Origin: Planctomicrobium piriforme | GTDB lineage: Bacteria > Planctomycetota > Planctomycetia > Planctomycetales > Planctomycetaceae | Assembly (NCBI GenBank): GCA_945860955.1 | Contig: CAMATH010000045.1 | Span: forward strand, 1-58,859 | Direction of reading: 5' to 3' | Length of the DNA stretch: 58,859 bases | Shown here: positions 28,375-35,970 of the stretch, in pieces | Position numbering within the stretch: the stretch's first letter is position 1 | How the letters are laid out: every line of letters starts with the position of its first letter | Made by a program: the position numbers and the translations under genes | Notes under the pieces: generated by a model | The model's database searches: none | What the model saw: the letters and a program-made list of their open reading frames with translations, nothing else | What the model was told of the DNA's origin: nothing

Positions 28375-29049
28375 CTACAACTCCACCGGTCCCTTTTGGA
28401 GCGCATAGACCCACGCGTTTCTTCTCTTTCCGACCGGCAGGGCCGCGCCCGACTTCCTCAGGCAATACGCGATCCGCTGTGACAGCCACCGTGGAATGGC
28501 CCCCAGCTTCGAAAGTTCTTCGGTCGTGAATTCGCTCGGCAGATTGGCTGGAAGAAGCGCGGCCAAATCGAAAGTGGTACGCAGAGTCTTCGTTTCCAGA
28601 ACAGCCGTCAGCTTGCGGTCGGTCACCCGGTAGTTGCGACCGAATCGCCGGGGGGGCGTGCGGGGTGTCCGCAATTCGACTTGTTCCGTCAACACCACAT
28701 CCAGAATCAGCCGGGGATGTGGAAAGACATCGATAAAATGCACCAGGTCGTCGAACACGTGCAACCAGCCCTCATGCAACGGGCTCATCCGCCCCTTCCC
28801 CACGGGGATCCCGCGGGCTTTATGGTGGACAATTCGCTTCCGCAGCGCCAGTGGTTTGACGATGCGGACGTGATTCCCTTCAAGCAGACTGCGCGTCTTC
28901 TGCCGAAGCGCTCCGAGCGATGCCTGCTGAATCTCGATCAATTCACCGGCTCGAATCGCGTCGATGCGAAACCCTTCGAATTGCACTTCCTGTCGGGCGT
29001 CCCCGACAGCGTACAGCGCCTTCAATTGTCGATGCAGCGTGGTCTCCAT
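28375..29049 (-). CDS. Unknown protein with possible PD-(D/E)XK-like core
   Basis: 224 residues from the ATG at 29049 (METTLHRQLKALYAVG); an upstream GTG at 29112 is possible. Near the start, EVQFEGFRIDAI then ELIEIQQASLGALRQK gives a strand-Asp-strand-Glu-x-Gln arrangement seen in PD-(D/E)XK nucleases, here with Gln in place of the usual Lys. The C-terminal half contains a short helix-turn-helix-like stretch (FTTEELSKLGAIPRWLSQRIAYCLRKSG). No signal peptide. The nuclease reading is inference only. It stands alone, in a region with a 256-base gap (28119-28374) downstream that holds no recognised gene. Confidence 0.6.
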   Translation of the reverse strand: METTLHRQLKALYAVGDARQEVQFEGFRIDAIRAGELIEIQQASLGALRQKTRSLLEGNHVRIVKPLALRKRIVHHKARGIPVGKGRMSPLHEGWLHVFDDLVHFIDVFPHPRLILDVVLTEQVELRTPRTPPRRFGRNYRVTDRKLTAVLETKTLRTTFDLAALLPANLPSEFTTEELSKLGAIPRWLSQRIAYCLRKSGAALPVGKRRNAWVYALQKGPVEL

Positions 29050-29140
29050 ACGCGGCGGATCGTAGTTCGCAAAAAAAGCCCGGTCAACGGGAATCGCAGG
29101 GACTCTCGGCACCGTTGCAGAACATGGAGCAGACGAACGT

Positions 29141-29659
29141 TTAGGGGATCCAACCGGGAAGGGCGGCGGCCTGTGTCACCCACGCCGCGAATTGCGCCTC
29201 GTCGAGTGGAGTGTCTTGGTAGAAATGGAAATAGCGGACTTCCTCTTGCTTGGACTCACCCGGCGGAACTGGATGCAGCAACGCCCCGCGAAAGAACGCG
29301 AATTTGATGTACTTCGTGCAGCAGTGGAAACCGGCGAACCACCCCTGGCCCTCAATGCCGTAGAAGGGCGAATTCCATTTCACCGCTTTGCGGATGTTCG
29401 GACAGGTTTTGACAATGACATCGTCGATCCAGCGTCCGACATCGCTCTTCCAGCCTGGCATCGCGGCGATAAACGCCTGGACGGGGGCGTCGCCATCGGC
29501 TTTGGCGATTTGCGGATTTCCCCCGGTCAGCAGTTTCACCTTTCCGGAATCGGTCGAGGTGTCCTTAGCCGCCGGGGGGGATTTCGCCTTTGCGACCGAT
29601 TTCGAGGTGGGCCGCGACTTCACCTTGTCGTTCGTTGCTTTGGGGCTGCTCTTCTTCAT
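29141..29659 (-). CDS. DUF1801 domain protein
   Basis: 172 residues from the ATG at 29659 (MKKSSPKATNDKVKSR). A 45-residue Lys/Ser-rich, probably disordered start precedes the DUF1801 (YdhG-like) domain: VQAFIAAMPGWKSDVGRWIDDVIVKTCP, AVKWNSPFYGIEGQGWFAGFHCCTKYIKFAFFRG and a C-terminal aromatic helix. The family is small, soluble and of unknown biochemical role. It follows the ArsR/AHSA1 pair on the same strand, an arrangement common in soil bacteria, so probably the third gene of that unit. Confidence 0.85.
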   Translation of the reverse strand: MKKSSPKATNDKVKSRPTSKSVAKAKSPPAAKDTSTDSGKVKLLTGGNPQIAKADGDAPVQAFIAAMPGWKSDVGRWIDDVIVKTCPNIRKAVKWNSPFYGIEGQGWFAGFHCCTKYIKFAFFRGALLHPVPPGESKQEEVRYFHFYQDTPLDEAQFAAWVTQAAALPGWIP

Positions 29660-29699
29660 GCTGAGTCGGAGTCCTGGTATGGTTTGTCCGTGATTCGAA

Positions 29700-29969
29700 T
29701 CAATGATTCGAAAGAGTATCGGGTTTGGACGATTGTTCTGAAAACAGCCGACGGGGAGGCTCGCATTCCAGCACCTCACAGCGGACGACCAATCCCACGA
29801 AGCCAACCTTCGGATTGGAGGGAACCTGAAAGGTGAATTGGTGACCCACGATCGGCTCGAAATCGTTGGGGTACATCCACAAAGCGAGGGTGGAGGCGTC
29901 CGTCAGCGCCCGCCAGACTTTTTCCTGCGGCCGAGGGATCGAGAGTTCTCGACGAATACTCTGGCTCAC
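29700..29969 (-). pseudogene. AHSA1/SRPBCC domain protein, C-terminally truncated
   Basis: 89 codons, against about 150 in intact relatives. The first 75 residues are a normal START/SRPBCC N-terminus (IRRELSIPRPQEKVWRALTDASTLALWMYPNDF, VVRCEVLECEPPRRL). Then the frame reads into FSEQSSKPDTLSNH and stops, so the second half of the beta-sheet and the C-terminal helix are lost. The downstream gene starts 41 bases later, leaving no room for the missing part: a deletion. It overlaps the ArsR gene by four bases (ATGA). Probably non-functional, though still translated. Confidence 0.65.
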
Positions 29970-30298
29970 TGGTCTTCCCCGCGCAGGAGATGTTCTTGAA
30001 GCCGCTGGAGTCGGTCGTCCCAGAACCGTTCATAATGCGAGATCCATTCGCGCACCGGGGCGAGCCGCTCGGGAACGAGACGATAATGGCGTTCCCGACC
30101 CTGCCGACGCTCGGTGACCAGTCCGGCGTTGAGCAGGATTCGCAAATGCTGCGAGACCGCCGGCCGGCTCATCTGAAAATCTCCCGCCAGCGCGTTGACG
30201 GAACGGTCGGTTTCCACCAGCAGGTCGAGAATCCGTCGCCGTGCGGGATGGCTGATCGCCGCGAAGATGTCGGACTCTCGGTTGGGTGTCACCATCAT
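29966..30298 (-). CDS. ArsR-family transcriptional regulator
   Basis: 110 residues, winged helix-turn-helix of the ArsR/SmtB type: IFAAISHPARRRILDLLVETDRSVNALAGDFQMSRPAVSQHLRILLNAGLVTERRQGRERHYRLVPE. It lacks the metal-binding Cys/His clusters of ArsR, like the SdpR/YczG group usually paired with AHSA1 genes, which here follows with a four-base overlap. The ATG at 30298 is chosen because the -10 box ends seven bases upstream; a GTG at 30307 would lie inside the -10 box. Likely represses its own operon. Confidence 0.93.
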   Translation of the reverse strand: MMVTPNRESDIFAAISHPARRRILDLLVETDRSVNALAGDFQMSRPAVSQHLRILLNAGLVTERRQGRERHYRLVPERLAPVREWISHYERFWDDRLQRLQEHLLRGEDQ

Positions 30299-30305
30299 GT
30301 GACTC

Positions 30306-30335
30306 ACTATAGGTAAGCGATTGCTTACGAGTAAA
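30306..30335 (-). promoter_or_regulatory. ArsR-operon promoter with palindromic operator in the spacer
   Basis: On the minus strand TTTACT (30335-30330) and TATAGT (30311-30306) are 18 bases apart. A palindrome GTAAGC-AATC-GCTTAC (30313-30328) fills that spacer almost exactly. A regulator bound there would block polymerase. The ATG lies seven bases past the -10 box, implying a leaderless mRNA. Confidence 0.75.
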
Positions 30336-30487
30336 GCGAATCCAACGTCAGGACCTCGGTTTCCCTCGAATCGCCGCTACGTTCACCCGGGAACCTGCAA
30401 CCCCACCCCCTCGTTCAACGCTCGTTTTCAGTACAATGCGGCTGCTCCAATTTCAGTTCCTGACTCCCACGTGAAAGGCTGAACCCC

Positions 30488-32392
30488 ATGAAACGAGTGT
30501 CCGGATTTCTGCGGGCGATGACGGTCATTTTGGCAAGCGTCGCCGTTCAAGCTGAGGTAGCGTCGGCTCAGGATTCCGCAACTCGCCGATTCGACGTGTC
30601 GCGCGTCAAAAAAGTTCTCTTTCTGGGGAACAGCATCACACTGCATGGCCCGGCGCCGTCGATTGGCTGGTCGGGGAATTGGGGCATGGCCGCGACGGCC
30701 GAAGAAAAGGACTATGTCCATGTGCTGTTGGAACACATCAGCCAAAAGGCCGGAACCGCTCCGAAAGTGAAGATCAAAAACGTCGCCGACTTTGAACGGC
30801 GACTGACGGACTACGACCTCAAAAGCGAATTAAAAGAGGAGTTGGAGTTCGAAGCCGACCTGGTCATCGTCGCGTTGGGAGAGAACGCGACCGCGCCCAA
30901 AACCCCCGACGAGGGGATTCGGTTTCGCAAAGCGTTTTCGGAACTCTTCGCCGAGCTGAAGCGGCACGGCCGCCCCACCCTGTTTGTCCGAAGTCAATTC
31001 TGGTCGGACGCGGAAAAAGACCGGCTGATGAAGGAAGCGTGTGAGGAAGCCAAGGGGACATTTGTGGACGTTGGAAAACTTGGTCGCGAGGAGTCGAATT
31101 ACGCCCGGGCCGAGCGAAAGATTGAACACGCCGGTGTCGCCGGTCATCCGGGCGACAAAGGGATGCGGGAACTGGCCGATGCGCTGTGGGAGGCGATCCG
31201 CGACCGTGCCGTGGCGACCGACTGGCCGCGCTGGAGAGGCAGCAAAGCCAATGGCGTTTCCGACGTCGGGCATCCGCCGACACATTGGAGCGTTTCCGAG
31301 AACGTCCGCTGGAGCGTCAAGCTTCCCGGTTGGGGAACCAGTTCACCCGTCGTCTACGGTGACCGGGTGTTCGTCACGTCACAATCCGAAACCGAGGGAA
31401 AGAAATCTTTGCAGGTGTTCTGTTTCGATCGCGATACGGGCAAGGAAGTCTGGAAGAACGATTTCGGATTGGAGGTGGATCAGAGAACTCATGAAAAGTC
31501 GAATCTGGCGGTGAATACGCCAGCCGTGACGGACGACGCGGTCTACGTCGCTTACGGCAATGCCGATATCGCCCGCTATTCTCACGCAGGGGAGTTGCAG
31601 TGGGTCCGCCGGTATTTGCGGGACTTTACCGATCCGAAAATGGCGTGGGGTTATTGCATCAGTCCGCTGGTGGTTGACGATGCGGTCATTTTCCCCTGGG
31701 ACCACCACAGCGGCCCCTGTTTTCTGATCGGACTCGACAAACAGAACGGGGAAATCGCCTGGAAGAAGGACCGACCGATCGGTACCGCGCATGCGACTCC
31801 GCTGTTCGTCGAAGCACACGGGCAGAAGATGTTGCTGGTGCCGGGCAAGAACCGCTTGACCGCGTTCGACGCGAAGACCCATGAGCCGCTTTGGGTTTAC
31901 GGTGACGGCGCGGGGCCGTACAACGGCGAGATCATTTCCAGCCCGGTTTACGCCGACGGAGTGGTGTATCTGCAGCTCTGGCGGCAGAGTCCGATCCACG
32001 CGATTCGGTTGAATGCGAACGGATCGCCCCCAACGCCGTTGTGGATCAGCAAGGATCCCGGCCCGGTCGAGCCTTCCCTGTTGAACTATCGCGGGAGACT
32101 CTACGCGTGGTTGGATCACGGAGTACTCACCTGCCTGAATGACAAGACCGGCGAAATCCTATTTCGGCAACGACTGGGATCGAATTGCAATTCGTCACCT
32201 GTCGCAAGCGACGGCCGAATTTACCTGAGCGATAACGACGGCAAGACATATGTCATCCGGGCGGGAGACACATTCGATCTGCTGGCGACCAACGAACTGG
32301 GCGAACGGATCACCGCGACCCCGGCGGTTCTGGGGGATGAGTTGCTGTACCGTACTGATTCACACTTGTACCTGATTGGCAACCGGCCGTGA
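30488..32392 (+). CDS. Exported fusion of SGNH hydrolase and PQQ-type beta-propeller
   Basis: 634 residues. A signal peptide ends near residue 27 (AEVASAQ). Residues 40-240 are an SGNH/GDSL esterase-like domain: GNSIT with the nucleophile Ser at 47-51, GEN with the oxyanion Asn at 132-134, and HPGDKGM near 221 for the Asp/His dyad, though the order Asp-x-x-His is altered to His-x-x-Asp. Residues 247-634 form a PQQ-binding-like propeller (DWPRWRGSKANGVSD, TSSPVVYGDRVFVTSQ, GKEVWKNDFG, ISSPVYADGVVYLQLW). Planctomycetes have many free-standing versions of both; the joined form suggests a periplasmic esterase with a substrate-binding propeller. Confidence 0.83.
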   Translation: MKRVSGFLRAMTVILASVAVQAEVASAQDSATRRFDVSRVKKVLFLGNSITLHGPAPSIGWSGNWGMAATAEEKDYVHVLLEHISQKAGTAPKVKIKNVADFERRLTDYDLKSELKEELEFEADLVIVALGENATAPKTPDEGIRFRKAFSELFAELKRHGRPTLFVRSQFWSDAEKDRLMKEACEEAKGTFVDVGKLGREESNYARAERKIEHAGVAGHPGDKGMRELADALWEAIRDRAVATDWPRWRGSKANGVSDVGHPPTHWSVSENVRWSVKLPGWGTSSPVVYGDRVFVTSQSETEGKKSLQVFCFDRDTGKEVWKNDFGLEVDQRTHEKSNLAVNTPAVTDDAVYVAYGNADIARYSHAGELQWVRRYLRDFTDPKMAWGYCISPLVVDDAVIFPWDHHSGPCFLIGLDKQNGEIAWKKDRPIGTAHATPLFVEAHGQKMLLVPGKNRLTAFDAKTHEPLWVYGDGAGPYNGEIISSPVYADGVVYLQLWRQSPIHAIRLNANGSPPTPLWISKDPGPVEPSLLNYRGRLYAWLDHGVLTCLNDKTGEILFRQRLGSNCNSSPVASDGRIYLSDNDGKTYVIRAGDTFDLLATNELGERITATPAVLGDELLYRTDSHLYLIGNRP

Positions 32393-32415
32393 GCATCTCA
32401 CACGATTCACCTTCC

Positions 32416-32460
32416 CCGGAGTTTGAGCGATTTCCAACTATTTTCTGAAATTCGCTCCGG
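32416..32460 (+). terminator. Imperfect hairpin after the SGNH-propeller gene
   Basis: CCGGAG...GCGATTTC pairs with GAAATTCGCTCCGG with one bulge. It begins 24 bases after the stop codon. A plausible but imperfect terminator. The rest of the 232-base gap to the next gene shows no gene. Confidence 0.35.
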
Positions 32461-32624
32461 AATAATCAGAATAGGTGGCATAACCCACCGAATCGGTCCG
32501 ATGAATACAGGCAGACCTTTTCGAGATGTTCCGACAGCAACCCTGCTGGGTGACATTGCTCGATGACTACGTGTGACCCCCTGCCGGGTGTCCCTGTAAC
32601 GAATCCACGGAAGGAGATTTGTTC

Positions 32625-33566
32625 ATGCGACGATATCAAAAATGGTTGACCGTGGGGCTGCTTGCCCTCACGACCCCCGGCATGGTGTTCGCCGGACCGG
32701 GGCCTACGAAGAAAGCACCGACTGCCCGGGCGCAATCGGCCGCGGCGAAATCGCCGAAGCAGTCGGCGAATCAGGAGCTGGCGAATCGCGTTCGCCAAAC
32801 CCTGGAATCGTCGGATGTTTCGATGTATGAAGTCGAAATCATGGTTCACAATGGGACCGCCCTGCTGAAGGGACAGGTTGCCAGCCCCGCCGACCGGCGT
32901 GAAGCGGAATTGCTCGTCCGGAAGGTGAAGGGTGTTCAGCACGTCCAGAACCAACTGGAAGTCGCTCAGAAAAACGCCGGCCCGGTTCAGCAGGCCGCAA
33001 GTCACCAGAGTGCCGGCCAGCGACGAAGTGCCAGCAAGCAAGTTCGCCCGGTCGCCTACCAGGACGCGGTCGAAGGAGCCGAGCCGTTCCAGTCGGAATC
33101 GGTCCCCCCCTCGCCCGGCGGTGCCCCAGGGGCTCCCCCCTCCGTTTACGGTGCTGGCCCCGGCCCGGCTTATGGTACTGGCCCGGCTTACGGTCCTGGT
33201 CCCGGACCTGGGGCTTACGGTCCCGGTCCCGGTCCTGGCCCGGGCTATGCCGGCCCGGCTCCGATGCCGGCCTACGGTGGCCCGGCGTATGGTCAGGGAG
33301 GTGGTGGGTCGGCGATCTACAACCAGCCCAACCTGCCCAACTACTCGTATCCTTCCTACTCGCAGTACCCGAATTACGCGTCGGTGAGCTATCCCTCGCA
33401 GTACTCGGCGTCGGCGTGGCCGTACATCGGACCGTTCTACCCCTACCCCCAGGTTCCGCTGGGGTGGCGTAAGGCCCAACTCGAATGGGACGACGGGTAT
33501 TGGCATCTGAATTTCAGTCCACGCACCGAACGGTGGTGGTGGTTCCTCGACTGGCGGAATTGGTAA
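32625..33566 (+). CDS. Exported BON-domain protein with Gly/Pro/Tyr-rich region
   Basis: 313 residues from the ATG at 32625, with AAGGAG eight bases upstream. A signal peptide ends at VFAG (residue 24). Residues of about 50-113 form a BON domain (ANRVRQTLESSDVSMYEVEI, GTALLKGQVASPADRREAELLVRKVKGVQHVQNQLEV), a phospholipid-binding module of osmotically induced proteins. A low-complexity block rich in PGPG, AYG and PAYG follows, then an aromatic end (WPYIGPFYPYPQVPLGW, RTERWWWFLDWRNW). Likely periplasmic or attached to the outer membrane. Followed by a strong terminator. Confidence 0.85.
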   Translation: MRRYQKWLTVGLLALTTPGMVFAGPGPTKKAPTARAQSAAAKSPKQSANQELANRVRQTLESSDVSMYEVEIMVHNGTALLKGQVASPADRREAELLVRKVKGVQHVQNQLEVAQKNAGPVQQAASHQSAGQRRSASKQVRPVAYQDAVEGAEPFQSESVPPSPGGAPGAPPSVYGAGPGPAYGTGPAYGPGPGPGAYGPGPGPGPGYAGPAPMPAYGGPAYGQGGGGSAIYNQPNLPNYSYPSYSQYPNYASVSYPSQYSASAWPYIGPFYPYPQVPLGWRKAQLEWDDGYWHLNFSPRTERWWWFLDWRNW

Positions 33567-33588
33567 TGGTTTGAGGGGCTGAATCGCG

Positions 33589-33624
33589 CACCGCCCGATG
33601 TTCAGGGATGAACATCGGGCGGTG
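33589..33624 (+). terminator. Strong intrinsic terminator hairpin
   Basis: A perfect 16-bp stem (CACCGCCCGATGTTCA / TGAACATCGGGCGGTG) around GGGA, then CCGTTCTTT. It starts 22 bases after the BON gene stop. Confidence 0.85.
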
Positions 33625-33822
33625 CCGTTCTTTGGGTATCGTCCCCTCAAGTCGGAAAAATCGGAAAATCTTCGCAAGTCGTCACAACCGATCGTCGATA
33701 AAGAGTGTTGAACCGGTTCTTCGAAAAGAACGGTTCCAGTGAGTTTCCATTTCTGGCCCGGGTCGATGTCGACCGCTTCCCCCACAGGGCCTTCAAATTC
33801 CATGACCACATCGGAGAGACAC

Positions 33823-34413
33823 ATGGATGGGCTCCGCAAGTTCCTGAAGCGCATGACGTTGCTGACAGGGCTTCTGCTGCTGACGGCCCCGAACAGCGGT
33901 TGCCTGTTCGTCGGCGGATTCGCGAATCAGGCCTGGGTGCTTTCGAAGTTCTTCGTGACAACCCCCCTGATTCCCGTATCACCGTTCTTCAGCCAGGAGG
34001 TTGAAGATACGATGTACTTTGAGGAACGCTACGGCCGGGTGCCGGTGTTGGAGCCTGTCGAAGGGGAGAACGCCCCCCTCTTCTGCATGGATCCCCCGAC
34101 CCCCGACGAAGTGATGCGGTCGATGCCCGACGACACCAAGGGTGGCTGGCCCTTCCTGGCCGAAACCCAGCGAAACAACGTTCGCATGGTGGTCGAGCCG
34201 ATCGTCGACTCGCTCGGCGAATGCCGGTTCGTCCCCATGGTCGGCCCCGCCCGGTTGCACAAGTGTCACTACAAGTGCACGGTCTACTTCGAAAAGATCA
34301 AGCGGTCTGACTGGCCGATTCCTTTCGAACACATTGATGAAACGGTCGAAGTCGTCTACATCGATCACGACCACTTCATCATGTGCCAGGGACCGGACGC
34401 TGGCGGACAGTAA
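33823..34413 (+). CDS. Small exported protein, possible lipoprotein, unknown function
   Basis: 196 residues from the ATG at 33823, with GGAGAG about seven bases upstream. A hydrophobic signal (MTLLTGLLLLTAPNSGC) suggests secretion; NSGC resembles a weak lipobox. The mature part has several Cys (NAPLFCMDPP, ECRFVPMV, KCHYKCTVYF) and an aromatic beta-rich C-terminus (VEVVYIDHDHFIMCQG). No family recognised. It lies 256 bases after the BON gene on the same strand and is closed by its own terminator. Upstream 33625-33822 holds no gene. Confidence 0.75.
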   Translation: MDGLRKFLKRMTLLTGLLLLTAPNSGCLFVGGFANQAWVLSKFFVTTPLIPVSPFFSQEVEDTMYFEERYGRVPVLEPVEGENAPLFCMDPPTPDEVMRSMPDDTKGGWPFLAETQRNNVRMVVEPIVDSLGECRFVPMVGPARLHKCHYKCTVYFEKIKRSDWPIPFEHIDETVEVVYIDHDHFIMCQGPDAGGQ

Positions 34414-34464
34414 ACCAGCGAGAGTATCCCACACCGTGCCACGGTGACGGATCACCACTCAAAT

Positions 34465-34502
34465 ATCAGGCCAGTTCTTCCCCAGGGAGGAACTGGCCTG
34501 AT
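34465..34502 (+). terminator. Intrinsic terminator hairpin
   Basis: A 13-bp perfect stem (ATCAGGCCAGTTC / GAACTGGCCTGAT) with a 12-base loop, 51 bases after the previous stop, followed by GGCGTTCTTT. Confidence 0.7.
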
Positions 34503-34599
34503 GGCGTTCTTTGGATTCCGGTGGTGTATACTCAACCCAGCGCCAGTTCCCTTGGGTTCGACTCGATCAGCGCGTTTTCGTCCTCCGGATTCAATCCCC

Positions 34600-35889
34600 A
34601 TGTCATCCCGCCGCGATCTGTTGCGAATCGGAAGTCTGACTGCCCTGGGACTGGGACTTCCCGACTATTTTCGCCAGAGAGTTCGCGCGGGTGAGTCACC
34701 GGCAGGCAAACCCAAGTCGTGTATCCTGTTGTGGCTCGATGGCGGTCCCAGTCACCTGGAGACTTTTGATCCCAAGCCGAGCGCGCCGGCCGAAGTCCGT
34801 GGACCGTTTCAATCGATCGCCACGAACGTAACGGGGATCGAGATCTGCGAGCATCTGCCCCGAACCGCGAAACTGTGCGACAAACTGGCGATCCTCCGCT
34901 CGGTCACTTCTCCCCTGGGCGAACATGGGTTGGCGAACCATTACCTGCTGACTGGCTACAAACCGTCGGCGGCTTTGCAGTACCCGAGTTTCGGCTCCGT
35001 CGTGACGCATCTGCGGCCCGAAACACGCGTTCTTCCGCCGTACATCGCGATTCCCGAGGCACGATCTGCGGGAGCGGGATTTTTGGGCGGTACCTGTGAG
35101 CCGTTCGTTACGGGGGGCGATCCGGCTCGTCCCGAGTTTCGCGTTCGCGATCTCGACTTCTATGCCGGGATAGACGAGGCGCGGTTGCGCCGTCGTCGAG
35201 AATACCGCGACGAATTCGACCGGAAGTCGTCCCCGGGAAATTCGGGGGGCAAAGTGGCGGACCCGGCGTTCGAGCGCGCGTATCGGCTCGTTACTTCGCC
35301 CGAAGCGAAGCAGGCATTCGACCTTTCGGCAGAGCCGGCAGAGGTGCGGGCCCGATTTGGTCCCCGCACTTTCGGCCAGAGCTGCCTGTTCGCCCGCCGA
35401 CTGATCGAACGGGGAGTTCCATTTGTCACGGTGGTCAACACGGGATGGGACACCCACGATAACCTGATGCTCGCACTGCGGGACGGTTACAGTGGCGCGA
35501 AGAATGGTGTCGGACTGATCCCGACGTTCGACCAGGGATTCGCGGCGTTGATTTCCGATCTGTCTGAGCGGGGTCTACTGGACGAAACACTGGTGATCGC
35601 GATGGGAGAGTTTGGACGAACGCCCAAACTCAATCCCCGTGGAGGTCGCGATCATTGGCCGCGCGTCTTCAGTGCGGTCCTGGCTGGCGGAGGGGTTCCG
35701 GGGGGGCACGTGATCGGTGCCAGCGACCGTGTGGGAGAAAGTCCCCACGACAACCCGGTGACACCCAACGATCTCGCTCGTACGATTTACACCCTGCTGG
35801 GGGTCGACCCCGACCACGAATTGCGGACCTCGGATGGCCGCCCCGTGCCAGTGAATCAAGGCGGGCGGCTGATTCGGGAGCTGGCTTGA
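34600..35889 (+). CDS. DUF1501 protein (Tat-exported)
   Basis: 429 residues from the ATG at 34600 (MSSRRDLLRIGSLTALG), whose twin-arginine motif marks the true start; an upstream extension to 34444 crosses the terminator. Family motifs: LLWLDGGPSHLETFD, FGQSCLFARRLIERGVPFVTVVNTGWDTHDN, LVIAMGEFGRTPKLNPRGGRDHWP (in two parts) and TPNDLARTIYTLLG. Exported, alkaline-phosphatase-like fold, reaction unknown. The next gene, a class C serine hydrolase, starts 81 bases on and could share the transcript. Confidence 0.92.
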   Translation: MSSRRDLLRIGSLTALGLGLPDYFRQRVRAGESPAGKPKSCILLWLDGGPSHLETFDPKPSAPAEVRGPFQSIATNVTGIEICEHLPRTAKLCDKLAILRSVTSPLGEHGLANHYLLTGYKPSAALQYPSFGSVVTHLRPETRVLPPYIAIPEARSAGAGFLGGTCEPFVTGGDPARPEFRVRDLDFYAGIDEARLRRRREYRDEFDRKSSPGNSGGKVADPAFERAYRLVTSPEAKQAFDLSAEPAEVRARFGPRTFGQSCLFARRLIERGVPFVTVVNTGWDTHDNLMLALRDGYSGAKNGVGLIPTFDQGFAALISDLSERGLLDETLVIAMGEFGRTPKLNPRGGRDHWPRVFSAVLAGGGVPGGHVIGASDRVGESPHDNPVTPNDLARTIYTLLGVDPDHELRTSDGRPVPVNQGGRLIRELA

Positions 35890-35970
35890 ATGCGGTCGTC
35901 GCAATCCCGACAATGCCCGGCTCGCTACGAACACTGTGTTTCTCCTTCCCCCACGTCGGTACGAACCTGA

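Noticed and set aside
32466-33854. 462-residue open frame opposite the BON gene
   Set aside because: Composed of the reverse complement of the Gly/Pro repeats; no homology and it crosses the strong terminator at 33589.
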